Source: Chitinophagales bacterium (GTDB taxonomy: Bacteria; Bacteroidota; Bacteroidia; Chitinophagales; Chitinophagaceae). Taken from it: a DNA stretch of 64,000 bases. The number at the start of each line of letters is the position of its first letter. Position 1 is the stretch's first letter. A model generated the notes under the pieces. The model worked only from the letters and a program-made list of their open reading frames with translations, was not told the origin of the DNA and did no database searches. Positions 8,479 through 17,139 of the stretch are shown in pieces. A program made the translations under genes and the position numbers. The stretch is taken from positions 1,860,001 through 1,924,000 of the forward strand of contig JAFLBJ010000001.1 of NCBI GenBank assembly GCA_017303415.1. The letters are read 5' to 3'.

Positions 8479-8688
8479 GTTCTTCCAATGATTTGTATTG
8501 TGCAAATTGAGTTGATTGGGAGAGATAAGGACACCCCCCGCCAATGCCCAATAGCCTTACCGAACGCTGAAGGGAGTGACACAACGGAAGGTGATAGTAG
8601 TACTACAGTTGATAACAAAATAAAACTCTTTGATATAAAGGAATTTTGTAAATGCCCCGAAGGGGCAACCTGACTGTAGGTCAATGAA

Positions 8689-11223
8689 GTGCATTATAAC
8701 CCATCCACCAACGATGGCACGACCTATAAGTCCAATGACGAGTTTTACCACCGGTATATCTACGATGCCGACAACCGGCTGACCGATGTATATACGACCG
8801 ATACCAAGGAGTTGATCGGGCAGAGTCCGCTGGATGAGCACGAAGCCCATTACCAGTATTATAAACACGGTCCCCTGGCGAGGACCATTCTCGGCCAGCA
8901 GCAGGTACAGGGAGTGGATTATGCCTATACCTTGCAGGGATGGCTCAAAGGGGTGAACAGCACGGCCGGGACTTCTTATCGTGATATGGGCCAGGATGGC
9001 CAGGCGGGAGGGTATCAACTGGTGGCGAGGGATGCTTATGGGTTTAATCTCAATTACTACACGGGTGATTATCTCGCTATTGGCAGTGGGGTGGAACCCT
9101 TCCCCGGGCATACCGCCTATATCGGTTCCGCGTACAAACCGCTGTACAATGGCAATATCAGCAGCATGGCTGTAACCATCAATACGCTGAACCAACCGCA
9201 ATTGTATAATTACCAGTACGATCAATTGAACAGAATTGTGGGGATGGATGTCTACCGGGGCCTTAATACAACAAGCAATAGCTGGTCAGCCATAAGTCTG
9301 ACCACGGACTATCAGGAGCGGATCGCCTATGATGCCAATGGGAATATTCTAAAGTACCTCCGTAATGGCACCACAGCCGGCAGCCGGCCATTGGAAATGG
9401 ATAGTCTCAATTATGCGTACAACCGCGATGGCAGTGGAAACCTGACAAATAACCGGTTAAGACATGTAAAGGACTCGGTAGGCGCGACCAATTATTTGAA
9501 GGAGGACATAGACAATCAGGGGAATGACAACTATAGCTATGACGAGATAGGGAACCTGATTGGGGACACCCAGGCAGGGGTTTATAATATTAAGTGGAAT
9601 GTATATGGGAAGATCAAATCCCTGAACCGCACGACCGAGGTAGCCGTGGACACCAATAGTGGATCCTCGACAGTGGAAGCTGTATACCACTATGATGCCA
9701 ATGGCAACCGGATCGGGAAGATCGAGGGAAGGTATCCCGGTCCCCACAAGGCGACATGGTATGTGCGCGATGCCCAGGGCAATGTGATGGCCGTATATGA
9801 AAAGGTGGCCTGGGGCATAGCCGAGGGCCAGGCTAAACTCACCGAGCATCATGTATATGGTTCAAGCCGCCTCGGCATCATCAAACGAGACCAGGACATC
9901 GACCAGCCGAAAGAAACGGCTGTCAATATTGACTTGCTCGGTCCAACCTATTTATCTAATTTTAAGCGGGGAAACAAGTTCTTTGAATTAAGCAACCACT
10001 TGGGGAATGTACTGGTCACCGTATCCGATAAACACAGTGGCGTAGATACCTCCTCCGACGGAGAGTACGACTACTATGAACCCGATGTGGTCAGTGCCAG
10101 TGATTATTATCCGTTTGGGATGCAGATGGTGGGGAGGGTTTCTGAAACAGCCAAGTACCGGTATGGGTTCAATGGCAAGGAGAAAGACCCGGAAGTGATG
10201 GGCGAAGGGAATGTGTATGATTATGGGTTTAGGATTTATAATCCGAGGACAGGAAGGTTCTTCTCTGTTGACCCGTTTCACAAAGGATATCCATGGTATA
10301 GCCCCTATCATTTCGCTGGAAATACACCTATTCAAGCAGTAGACTTAGATGGTGCCGAACCACAGGATTTTAGAGATTATTGGGAAGTAAGAACAGAAAG
10401 TATAGATAAGTGGGGTCGAAGAGTTTGGGATGTGTATGACCGTCAAACGAAACAAGTTTGGTCCCTTATGCAGGCTCCCAATCAACCTGAGCTTTATTAC
10501 TGGGAGCCCTATGACGGCACTCATGGGAATTGGGACAATAAACTAACAAGTAATAATTTTGATAAAGCGAATGACGATTGGAAAGGGAAATGGAAGGAAT
10601 TCCGATCCCAACATAGTTCTGTTTTAGACCAACAATTTGCTGACGCTTTTGCAACAGGTTTTGTTGGAGCCGTTACTTTAATTGCAGGAGGGAGCGCAGC
10701 ATCTGGGTTAGCCTCAGCAATTGGCCAAGCTATTTCTGGGCCGTTAATGGATATATCTGCCAAACTTGCTTATAAGTTATTGCCCTACTATTTGCCATCA
10801 ATTAGTGTTGGTAAAATAGCAATTGAAATGTTGGACGAGACAGGAGGGGCAGGATTACAAAGTTCCTCCAGTTCATTTTTCAAGTCTGGAGCTTTTACAA
10901 AAAGCGAGGATTTTTTGTTTGGTCTTTTTAAATTTACCGGGAAAAAATCCGGGACAGAACTCACAATTGAAGCAGGAGGAATATTAAAAGAAGAGGGGAA
11001 GAAATTAACAATTGAAGTTGCTGCATATATTCAGGGGCTTAAGAATGAAGAGGCTGTTGGTGAGCTAGGAAGGGAAGGGCTAAAAGGATTATTGGACGAA
11101 TTCAAGAAGTACGCGAAGAATGCTGGATTTGATGAACTTATATTAAATTATCAACGTTCAGATGGTAGTTCCTCTGCAAACCCCGGAGTTGCTCAACAAC
11201 AGATAATCAAACTAAATGACTAG
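8689..11223 (+). CDS. 5'-truncated Rhs/YD-repeat protein with C-terminal toxin tip
   Basis: An 844-residue reading frame starting at GTG 8689. The frame begins inside the Rhs shell (VNEVHYNPSTND, then YDADNRLTDVY), with a stop at 8677, so signal peptide and N-terminal domain are missing. YD repeats run to about residue 515. The Rhs-associated core follows (NPRTGRFFSVDP from 518, VDLDGAEP near 551-558). The tip after 559 is unique, with a Gly/Ala-rich hydrophobic stretch near 650-685. It ends with an alpha/beta region (LTIEAGGILKEEG, then SDGSSSANPGV). In intact Rhs proteins the shell encloses the tip, which is released by autocleavage. The tip activity is not recognised. It overlaps the next gene by 8 bases. 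Confidence 0.8.
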   Translation: MHYNPSTNDGTTYKSNDEFYHRYIYDADNRLTDVYTTDTKELIGQSPLDEHEAHYQYYKHGPLARTILGQQQVQGVDYAYTLQGWLKGVNSTAGTSYRDMGQDGQAGGYQLVARDAYGFNLNYYTGDYLAIGSGVEPFPGHTAYIGSAYKPLYNGNISSMAVTINTLNQPQLYNYQYDQLNRIVGMDVYRGLNTTSNSWSAISLTTDYQERIAYDANGNILKYLRNGTTAGSRPLEMDSLNYAYNRDGSGNLTNNRLRHVKDSVGATNYLKEDIDNQGNDNYSYDEIGNLIGDTQAGVYNIKWNVYGKIKSLNRTTEVAVDTNSGSSTVEAVYHYDANGNRIGKIEGRYPGPHKATWYVRDAQGNVMAVYEKVAWGIAEGQAKLTEHHVYGSSRLGIIKRDQDIDQPKETAVNIDLLGPTYLSNFKRGNKFFELSNHLGNVLVTVSDKHSGVDTSSDGEYDYYEPDVVSASDYYPFGMQMVGRVSETAKYRYGFNGKEKDPEVMGEGNVYDYGFRIYNPRTGRFFSVDPFHKGYPWYSPYHFAGNTPIQAVDLDGAEPQDFRDYWEVRTESIDKWGRRVWDVYDRQTKQVWSLMQAPNQPELYYWEPYDGTHGNWDNKLTSNNFDKANDDWKGKWKEFRSQHSSVLDQQFADAFATGFVGAVTLIAGGSAASGLASAIGQAISGPLMDISAKLAYKLLPYYLPSISVGKIAIEMLDETGGAGLQSSSSSFFKSGAFTKSEDFLFGLFKFTGKKSGTELTIEAGGILKEEGKKLTIEVAAYIQGLKNEEAVGELGREGLKGLLDEFKKYAKNAGFDELILNYQRSDGSSSANPGVAQQQIIKLND
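9607..10248 (+). repeat. 642-bp Rhs core segment duplicated at 6115-6756
   Basis: This stretch is collinear with 6115-6756 with no length difference and only scattered substitutions. Similarity begins at GGGAAGATC and stops abruptly after ATCCGAGG, just before the GRF-n-S-n-DP motif. It is a ready substrate for homologous exchange of tips. Confidence 0.85.
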
Positions 11224-11455
11224 TTTTATGAATGAAGAAATTATCGATAATAAAATGAAAGAAATTTTTCGAAGTAGTTATATAGCTTCCAAGCCTGACA
11301 CACTTGAAGATACATTTAACTTGTTGAGTAGAGCTGGCTACGGTCGGTTGCAGACAGCTTTTCTGCTTTATCAGGAGTTGGGTGTTACTTTTTCAAAGGC
11401 AAATGAATTAGTTCAAAAGTCAAAAGCATGGGATACTGGTAGTGCTACAAATTAG
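11216..11455 (+). CDS. small putative immunity protein of the second Rhs tail
   Basis: A 79-residue helical protein with no signal peptide. ATG 11216 overlaps the end of the Rhs frame by 8 bases, and ATG 11228 four codons later is an alternative. The overlap implies translational coupling with the toxin, the usual immunity arrangement. The C-terminus DTGSATN and stop come from the boundary motif. It is short for an immunity protein and has no family I recognise, so the role rests on position. Confidence 0.55.
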   Translation: MTSFMNEEIIDNKMKEIFRSSYIASKPDTLEDTFNLLSRAGYGRLQTAFLLYQELGVTFSKANELVQKSKAWDTGSATN

Positions 11456-11489
11456 CAGTTTTCCTATTTCATAATTCATGGAGTTTCGT

Positions 11490-11519
11490 AACCGCTGTTC
11501 CCCACAGCGGTTTTTTTGT
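11490..11519 (+). terminator. intrinsic terminator in repeat B, copy 2
   Basis: ACCGCTG and CAGCGG pair around TTCCCCA and are followed by seven T. Equivalent to the terminator at 8302. Confidence 0.8.
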
Positions 11520-11548
11520 TTTCAGATCCCAGTAATAAACAAATGCCA

Positions 11549-11668
11549 TGGAGCCTCTTCAACACCATAACCCAGAGTATGTCACCTGGAGATATGAGGA
11601 ATTGAGCTTTTCGTTGTTGGGAGGTATTCGGAAAGAAGGATTACACGGTATGCGGGTGACTGTGTAGG
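11549..11668 (+). pseudogene. conserved 39-codon frame in repeat B, copy 2
   Basis: The same ATG-to-TAG frame as at 8359, with HNPEYVTWRYEELSFSLLGG and the same RVTV ending. Equal length and a conserved centre suggest a former coding region rather than chance. Confidence 0.4.
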
Positions 11669-11835
11669 TTCTACCAATGTTTTGATTTGTGAAAGTGAGT
11701 TGATTGGGAGAGATAAGGACACCCCGCAAATGCCCAATAGAATTGCCGAACGCTGAAGGGAGTGACACAACAGAAGCTGATAGTAGCCATGCAGTCGACA
11801 CCCAAAACACAAGATTAAAATATCCGTAAATTTCC

Positions 11836-12080
11836 CGCGCCCCATCGGGGCGCCTTGTCGGTAGCCCCCCGATCATCCAACCATTTCCCCACGCTCCGTA
11901 GGAGCGTTATATTTGGAGCACCGAAGTTGAGAGAGTTGTCGCAACCTGTAGGGGGCAATGGAAGATACAAATCGGGCCGTAGTCAATTGTCATAATTTTG
12001 AATTTGTTAGAAGTTTATAAGACTACGGCCAGCATCATTCTGAATTTTGGGGAATTGGGAGGAATACTAAGGACAGCGGG
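11836..12080. repeat. repeat A, copy 3 (core form)
   Basis: It carries the three stem pairs seen in the other copies and ends at the GGAATACTAAGGACAGCGG edge. It is followed at once by the next toxin stub. Confidence 0.9.
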
Positions 12081-12085
12081 GGAAA

Positions 12086-12322
12086 TTGCTTAAAATCGGT
12101 GCTAAATTACTTAGCGGCATAGGCGATGCTGAATTGTTCATTGATGCAATGTCTTCCAATTCCGGACCAATGTCCGATGACACAATAAGGAAATCAACAT
12201 TAGAGAATCTTAAAAAATATCTCGAGGATAAGTCGACTAAAGCTGTTGATAATAATTTGAATAGCAGCAGCCAAGAAAAGGGCACTGAAAAGAAATCAAA
12301 TGTTGATCCGAAAAAAGGATAA
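12086..12322 (+). pseudogene. C-terminal stub of a displaced toxin or Rhs tip
   Basis: An open frame of 78 codons begins at the edge of repeat A (TTG 12086) with no natural start. The product has a short helical start (LLSGIGDAELFIDAM) and a polar, Lys-rich end (KGTEKKSNVDPKKG). It precedes a putative immunity gene, as a toxin tail would. It is too short to assign and is probably a remnant left when repeat A replaced the rest of the gene. Confidence 0.45.
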
Positions 12323-12332
12323 AAAAAATATT

Positions 12333-12794
12333 ATGTCTGAGAAGCCTTTAATTACAACGCGGTACCCATTTAATCCTTATTTCACTATTGTTGTGTCATT
12401 AATTGTCTTTTTACTTATGTTTAAAACTTCCATACAATCTGGATTTTTTTATTCAATATTATCTTTTTCTTTTTTCTACATATTGCTTTGTCGAAATAGT
12501 TGTCGAGTTGTACTTTTTAAAGATCAAATTTATGTGAACTATTTTTTCCCATGGGAAAAAAATATAATCCTTGATATTAGTAATCTTGTTGAAGTTGATT
12601 ATGAGTATAGTTTTTTCAATTATTTTTCAGACAAGACAAGAGCTGGTTTATTTGTATTCCCAAAATATTGTGCTGATGAATTGAAGCTTAATATCCTTTC
12701 TTATGGCAAGATTGAGCAATATTCTTTAGAAATTAATACCCGAATGTTTGGCTTCAATAGACTTGTTCGTAAGTTAAGCGAAATGGTCAAATAG
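12333..12794 (+). CDS. membrane protein, putative immunity protein
   Basis: A 153-residue protein with two hydrophobic segments near residues 15-50 (IVVSLIVFLLMF and ILSFSFFYILLC), then a soluble domain of about 100 residues. This resembles small YcxB- or PH-like membrane proteins, but no firm family match is possible. ATG 12333 is chosen because it lies after the stop of the upstream stub; ATG 12300 would overlap that stub. Position after a toxin stub suggests immunity to a membrane-acting tip. A degraded boundary motif (GTGTGTACTACATTAG) follows the stop. Confidence 0.5.
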   Translation: MSEKPLITTRYPFNPYFTIVVSLIVFLLMFKTSIQSGFFYSILSFSFFYILLCRNSCRVVLFKDQIYVNYFFPWEKNIILDISNLVEVDYEYSFFNYFSDKTRAGLFVFPKYCADELKLNILSYGKIEQYSLEINTRMFGFNRLVRKLSEMVK

Positions 12795-12874
12795 GTGTGT
12801 ACTACATTAGAATTTTTGCAGTTATGCATGCCTATTATTTTGTTTTACAGATGTTTTTAGTCTCACAGTAAACT

Positions 12875-13166
12875 GGTAGTGTTTCAAATTAGCAGGTTTT
12901 CACCTTGCGAGCGCAAAGAAGTTTATCTACAGGCAATTTTCGTCAACCGGATAGCCCTTTTTGGGTGATAAAGTTCCCCTTTTCGTCCAATTCCGTCTTT
13001 TGCCCATAGGAAAAATGCACCTTGTGTTTCAAATTAGCAGGTATATTGGAGTGCAAATTTTGTGATGCCAGGTGCCAGTTATCAGGAAAGCAAAAATGGG
13101 GTTCAGCGCTATTTCTGCAAGGTTTGTAAGAAGTACCAGCAAGAAACCTGCAAATAGGCAGGGTAA
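12875..13166. repeat. repeat D, copy 1, with transposase stub
   Basis: Runs from a boundary motif (12875) through CAACCGGATAGCCC and CCATAGGAAAAATGCACC to a second boundary motif (13024) and a transposase stub. It matches 15632-15930 nearly throughout. A shorter form is at 5743. Confidence 0.8.
13046..13157 (+). pseudogene. IS1-like zinc-ribbon transposase N-terminal stub, copy 1
   Basis: The frame starts LECKFCDARCQL. After a 2-base deletion relative to the second copy it continues RYFCKVCKKYQQETCK and stops. Two C-x2-C pairs form a zinc ribbon like that at the N-terminus of IS1-type transposases. The catalytic domain is absent, so this is a dead fragment. Assignment to IS1 specifically is tentative. 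Confidence 0.5.
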
Positions 13167-13385
13167 CTAGCCCGAAGGGCTTAAACCATCAATAGCCACC
13201 GGTGCAACCGGTGGTTGGAAGTTTTTATTTTCGACCCAACCCCAAAGGGGTTGAACTCATCGGGTTTAAAAAATTCATTTTCGATCAAATTATTTAGTTC
13301 AACCCCTTTGGGGTTGGGCAGCTCTACAAAACCATTACCACCGGTTGCACCGGTGGCTATTGATGGTTTAAGCTCTTCGGGCTAG
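13167..13385. repeat. nested 219-bp palindrome
   Basis: Outer arms of 48 bases (13167-13214 and 13338-13385) are near-perfect reverse complements, each holding its own ACCGGTTGCACCGGT-type palindrome. Inner arms CAACCCCAAAGGGGTTGAACT-type (13237-13257 and 13296-13316) are also complementary. The right arm is the start of repeat A copy 4 and is also found at 4805 and 15950. Confidence 0.85.
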
Positions 13386-13695
13386 TTACTCCGATAGCAG
13401 TAGAACAATGTATTGGGCAGGTAGTATGCTGTAATAGCATTTTCCCGCGCCCCATCGGGGCGCCATGTCTGTAGCCCCCCGATCAACCAACCATTTCCCC
13501 ACGCTCCGTAGGAGCGTTATATTTGGTGCGCCGAAGTTGAGAGAGTTGTCGCAACCTGTTGGGGGCAATGGAAAATACAAATCGGGTCGTAGTCAAATTT
13601 CATAATTTTGAGTTTGTTAGGAGTTTATAAGACTACGGCCAGCATCAATCTGAATTTTGGGGAGGTGAGAGGAATACTAAGGGGAGCGGGGGAAA
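13325..13695. repeat. repeat A, copy 4 (long form)
   Basis: Long form with the same lead-in as copy 1, the three conserved stem pairs and the terminal GGAATACTAAGGGGAGCGG edge. A short frame of a few codons ends at TAA before the next gene, consistent with a toxin cut down to almost nothing. Confidence 0.9.
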
Positions 13696-13727
13696 TAAAA
13701 AGAGTAAATAAGCATAACTCGAATTAA

Positions 13728-14351
13728 ATGGATAGAAAGCAGTTGTTTTTTACACTTTTGGGAGACGAGTTGAACAAACACGGTTTTTCTTACAAAAAAT
13801 CAATTAACGGGTTTTTTAAGAAAGAAAATGGAAATGAGTTTCTTTATATTATTGAGGAAGCGCCGTTCTTTCTTCAAATCGAACCTGATTTTAGGATACT
13901 ATTAAAATCCGTTGAAAATTTTAAGAGAATAGCATGGGGTAAATTATATGATAAGTTTGCTTCTGTAGGTAGTACAAAAAGGAGTTTGCTTTCAAAGCAA
14001 AGAGTTGAAGAATGCCACTCGAATACTGATACAAAGGAAGCTGTATTAAGTGCTGTTAAAAAGGAGGTTGAGTTTTACGAATCATTTGTAAATAACGACT
14101 TTATTCAGTATTCGGATATCGGCTTCTTGGATGGCTTATTAAATTCAAACCCTGATAGGTTTAATGTGACTACCTATAATCCAATACATACTGCTTTTCT
14201 TGCCATAATTGTTGCCAAACTTAATTTCAATCCAAATTTTGATAACTTGATACCAATTTATCGAGAGGTTGTAAACTCCTTTAACAAGAATTATAATGAG
14301 GAATTTGAATTATTGGTAAAGCATGCGCAAAGTGGTAGTGTACTACATTAG
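13728..14351 (+). CDS. DUF4304-like protein, putative orphan immunity protein
   Basis: A 207-residue soluble protein. The N-terminal half (ELNKHGFSYKKSINGFFKKENGNEFLYIIEE) resembles the DUF4304 fold seen in accessory loci. It stands alone after repeat A, with no toxin left. Its C-terminus SGSVLH and stop are supplied by a variant boundary motif (GGTAGTGTACTACATTAG). Role as an orphan immunity gene is inferred from that arrangement. Confidence 0.55.
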   Translation: MDRKQLFFTLLGDELNKHGFSYKKSINGFFKKENGNEFLYIIEEAPFFLQIEPDFRILLKSVENFKRIAWGKLYDKFASVGSTKRSLLSKQRVEECHSNTDTKEAVLSAVKKEVEFYESFVNNDFIQYSDIGFLDGLLNSNPDRFNVTTYNPIHTAFLAIIVAKLNFNPNFDNLIPIYREVVNSFNKNYNEEFELLVKHAQSGSVLH

Positions 14352-14522
14352 CATCTTTCGGTAGTGTGCTACATTAGCATTTTCCCGATTTGGTTTTCAT
14401 TTTATACTGTATTACAGGCGTTTTTAGTCTCACAGAGGACTGGTATTCGTCCTGAAAATGCCTATTTTCATCCAAAACCGTTATTTACCTATAGGAATAA
14501 TGCACCTCGTGTTTCAAATTAG
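14334..14522. repeat. tandem boundary motifs and repeat D fragment
   Basis: Three copies of the boundary motif (14334, 14360, 14509) surround a stretch shared with 12835-12880 and with the end of repeat D. Nothing coding is supported here. Confidence 0.65.
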
Positions 14523-14793
14523 CAGGTAGTATGCTGCAATAGCATTTTCCCGCGCCCCATCGGGGCGCCTTGTCGGTAGCCCCCCGATCATCCAACCATT
14601 TCCCCACGCTCCGTAGGAGCGTTATATTTGGAGCACCGAAGTTGAGAGAGTTGTCGCAACCTGTAGGGGGCAATGGAAAATACATATCGGGCCGTAGTCA
14701 AATTTCATAATTTTGAGTTTGTTAGAAGTTTATAAGACTACGGCCAGCATGATTCTGAATTTTGGGGAATTGGGAGGAATACTAAGGACAGCG
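14523..14793. repeat. repeat A, copy 5
   Basis: Starts with the TAGTATGCTG lead-in, holds the three stem pairs and ends GGAATACTAAGGACAGCGG. Its final variant (GGACAGCGG) is the same as in copy 3, while copies 1, 2 and 4 end GGGGAGCGG. Confidence 0.9.
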
Positions 14794-14797
14794 GAGG

Positions 14798-15187
14798 TTG
14801 AGAATAAATGCACGCACGAATGATATTTTGAAAACATTTATTGATTCAAAAACAGGAAAATCGATTAAAGAGTCAGAGGCGAGAGCGGCAGCAATATTTG
14901 AGGAGTCTACTGGTTCTGTTATAAGGGTATCCGGGAAAAACGAAGCAGGAGATTTTATTGGGACATCGGGAAAGTATTTAAATAAATCAATTGACCATAT
15001 TGGAGGTTATCTTCCCGATAAGAATAACATGACTGACTTTCTAAGTTCATTGTCAAACCATTTTAAGAAGGCAGATGTTGTAATACTAGATCTCAAGAAT
15101 TTTTCCGATGCTGAAAGGAAAACTATTTCTGAGTATGTAAGAACAAATCACGCAAACGATTTAGGTAAATTAATTGAATTGAAATGA
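14798..15187 (+). CDS. orphan toxin C-terminal domain, CdiA-CT-like (5' truncated)
   Basis: A 129-residue frame that opens at the edge of repeat A with only a TTG (14798) available as a start. The segment RAAAIFEESTG, then DFIG, then ADVVILDLKNFSDAERKTI and LGKLIELK, has the pattern of CdiA C-terminal tRNA nuclease domains: a helix, a charged beta core, then VxLDLxN near the end. That resemblance is from memory and moderate at best. It overlaps the next gene by ATGA. Without an N-terminus or secretion signal it is likely silent cargo. Confidence 0.5.
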   Translation: MRINARTNDILKTFIDSKTGKSIKESEARAAAIFEESTGSVIRVSGKNEAGDFIGTSGKYLNKSIDHIGGYLPDKNNMTDFLSSLSNHFKKADVVILDLKNFSDAERKTISEYVRTNHANDLGKLIELK

Positions 15188-15588
15188 GTTCAAGTTATAT
15201 TGAGTTTAGATATGATGGCTTGTGGGTGCCCGATGGATTTAGTGAATTAATTGCTAGGTATTTGCTTAAAATCATTAATGGTAAATACGAGCTCCCATTA
15301 TGGATGGATGCAATGCGAAATAGATTAAATGAAATCGAAGAAGAAAGGTTTCCGGGGTGGGTTAATTTTGGGTTCGATAGGTATTTGGATACCGATACCA
15401 AAATTGAGTATATAAAAGATTTATTTGATGAGTTGATTGGTTATGTTGAAAGTAAGGGGGAATTTATTTCAAAAGATGAACTAAACTGTGAGTTTGATAG
15501 TAATAGTAATAAGAGTAGTTGGAAAATAGACATCGAGACTAAGGAATTTATTAACTACATTCAAGAAATTAGGAAGTTGTTTGGGTAG
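15184..15588 (+). CDS. putative immunity protein for the orphan CdiA-CT-like toxin
   Basis: A 134-residue acidic soluble protein whose ATG overlaps the stop of the toxin frame (ATGA), so the two are translationally coupled. Strong acidity (DTDTKIEYIKDLFDELIGYVE) fits binding to a basic nuclease. It resembles no family I can name. A variant boundary motif lies just after the stop. Confidence 0.55.
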   Translation: MSSSYIEFRYDGLWVPDGFSELIARYLLKIINGKYELPLWMDAMRNRLNEIEEERFPGWVNFGFDRYLDTDTKIEYIKDLFDELIGYVESKGEFISKDELNCEFDSNSNKSSWKIDIETKEFINYIQEIRKLFG

Positions 15589-15631
15589 CGGTAGTGTTGA
15601 TGGCGCTTCAAATTAGCAAGGTTTCCTATTT

Positions 15632-15930
15632 GGTAGTGCTTCAAATTAGCAGGTTTTCACCTTCCAAGCGCAAAGTAGCTCGTTTACAGGCAATTTTCAT
15701 CAACCGGATAGCCCATTTGGAGCGGTAAAGTACCCCTTTTCGTCCAATTCCGTCTTTTGCCCATAGGAAAAATGCACCTTGTGTTTCAAATTAGCAGGTA
15801 TAATGGAGTGCAAATTTTGTGATGCCAGTTGCCAGTTAGCAGGAAAACAGAAAAATGGGGTTCAGCGCTATTTCTGCAAGGTTTTTAAGAAGTATCAGGA
15901 GGAAACCTGCAAATATGCAGGGTAACTAGA
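15632..15930. repeat. repeat D, copy 2, with transposase stub
   Basis: Nearly matches 12875-13166, including both boundary motifs (15632 and 15781) and the zinc-ribbon stub. No other gene is seen between 15589 and 16155. Confidence 0.8.
15803..15925 (+). pseudogene. IS1-like zinc-ribbon transposase N-terminal stub, copy 2
   Basis: ATG to TAA, 40 residues, beginning MECKFCDASCQL and continuing NGVQRYFCKVFKKYQEET. The frame is intact here, but the last zinc Cys is Phe. No catalytic domain follows. Confidence 0.5.
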
Positions 15931-15945
15931 CCGAAGGGCTTAAAC

Positions 15946-16081
15946 CATTACCACCGGTTGCACCGGTGGCTATTGATGGTTTAAGCCCTTCGGGCTAGTT
16001 ACTCCGTTAATAGAAGAACAATGTATTATGCAGATGGTATGCTACAATAACATTTTCCCGCGCCCCATCGGGGCGCCGGGT
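15946..16081. repeat. repeat A, partial copy 6
   Basis: Has the long-form lead-in and the GCGCCCC/GGGGCGC hairpin, then stops. The rest of the element is missing and half of repeat C follows, so this marks the right edge of the island. Confidence 0.8.
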
Positions 16082-16096
16082 CGTTAGAAAGATTTT

Positions 16097-16141
16097 GTCG
16101 CCAGAGGCGACGAGAGAAAAAAGCGAGACCGGAGGTCTCGC
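16097..16141. repeat. repeat C, half element (possible bidirectional terminator)
   Basis: Two hairpins: GTCGCC-AGA-GGCGAC (16097-16111) and GCGAGACC-GGA-GGTCTCGC (16123-16141), 15 bases from the bioB stop. The same two hairpins, doubled in inverted order, occur at 32891 and 55852. It lies between convergent genes. Confidence 0.75.
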
Positions 16142-16155
16142 ATAGCATAGTGGTT

Positions 16156-17133
16156 TTAATTTTCAGCCAACACCTTCTCTTCCTTGAATGACACCCGTGG
16201 TTTTAATCCCAACAGATCAAACATCACATTGTCATCTTCAAAAGAAGGATTGGGAGTGGTGAGAAGTTTATCACCAGCGAAAATGGAATTGGCGCCGGCC
16301 AGGAAACAAAGGGATTGTTCGGCAACACTCATTTCCTGACGCCCGGCAGAAAGACGTACCATCGCTTTGGGCATAAGGATACGCGCTGTTGCGATCATGC
16401 GTACCATATCCCATATATCTACCCTGGGATTATTGGCGAGTGGTGTGCCAGGTATGGGTACCAGGGCATTGACAGGAACACTCTCTGGATGCTCGGGCAT
16501 GGTAGCCAATGTGTGGAGCATCTTCATGCGGTCTTCATGGGTTTCACCTAAACCAATGATACCTCCACAACAAACCGTTACCCCGGCTTTGCGTACATTA
16601 TCCAGGGTTTGAAGCCTGTCCTCATAAGTGCGCGTGGTGATGATGGCCTCATAATATTCATCAGAAGTATCCAGGTTGTGGTTATAGGCATATAGACCCG
16701 CATCGGCCAGTTTCTGTGCCTGGTCTTCGGTGAGCATACCGAGTGTACAGCAAACCTCCATCTCCATGGCGGTAATGCCTTTGACCATTTCGAGAACACG
16801 GTCAAAGTCGCGGTTGTCGCGAACCTCGCGCCAGGCGGCGCCCATGCAGAAGCGGGTACTGCCCGCGGCTTTGGCGCGTGAGGCATATTCCATCACATCA
16901 TCATATTTCATCAACCCATGTACATTGATATCGGTATGGTAGCGGGCTGCCTGGGGACAATACGCGCAATCTTCGGTGCAACCTCCTGTCTTAATGGAAA
17001 GGAGCGTACATACCTGCACCTCTCCGGTATCATTGTACCGGCGGTGTTCAGTGGCGGCACGATAGATAAGATCGAGCAGGGGTGATTGATAGATTTCCTT
17101 TACTTCGTCGAGTGTCCAGTTATTGCGGATCAT
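16156..17133 (-). CDS. bioB: biotin synthase
   Basis: A 325-residue radical SAM enzyme that inserts sulfur into dethiobiotin, the last step of biotin synthesis. The radical SAM cluster motif C-x3-C-x2-C is at Cys52, Cys56 and Cys59 ([12 protein letters not shown]). The [2Fe-2S] region is visible as CCTLG and [10 protein letters not shown], followed by RLSAGRQEM. Length is normal. It starts 6 bases after the sulfatase-like gene and is the last gene of the minus-strand run. No other bio gene is in the window. Confidence 0.95.
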   Translation of the reverse strand: MIRNNWTLDEVKEIYQSPLLDLIYRAATEHRRYNDTGEVQVCTLLSIKTGGCTEDCAYCPQAARYHTDINVHGLMKYDDVMEYASRAKAAGSTRFCMGAAWREVRDNRDFDRVLEMVKGITAMEMEVCCTLGMLTEDQAQKLADAGLYAYNHNLDTSDEYYEAIITTRTYEDRLQTLDNVRKAGVTVCCGGIIGLGETHEDRMKMLHTLATMPEHPESVPVNALVPIPGTPLANNPRVDIWDMVRMIATARILMPKAMVRLSAGRQEMSVAEQSLCFLAGANSIFAGDKLLTTPNPSFEDDNVMFDLLGLKPRVSFKEEKVLAEN

Positions 17134-17139
17134 ACAATC

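Larger units (their letters stand above)
8249..8600. repeat. repeat B, copy 1
   Basis: It starts with the boundary motif, runs through an intrinsic terminator and a 39-codon frame, and ends near GGTGATAGTAG. It matches 11438-11786 over about 350 bases with scattered substitutions and small indels. It fills the gap between the immunity gene and the second Rhs tail. Confidence 0.85.
11438..11786. repeat. repeat B, copy 2
   Basis: Second copy of the 8249-8600 element, again beginning with the boundary motif at the end of an immunity gene and containing the same terminator and 39-codon frame (11549-11668). It is followed by about 50 unique bases and then repeat A. Confidence 0.85.

Noticed and set aside
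8488-8673. A 61-codon frame in repeat B copy 1
   Set aside because: Copy 2 breaks this frame with stops and a 2-base indel; only a short piece (LPNAEGSDTTE) is shared, so it is not a supported gene.
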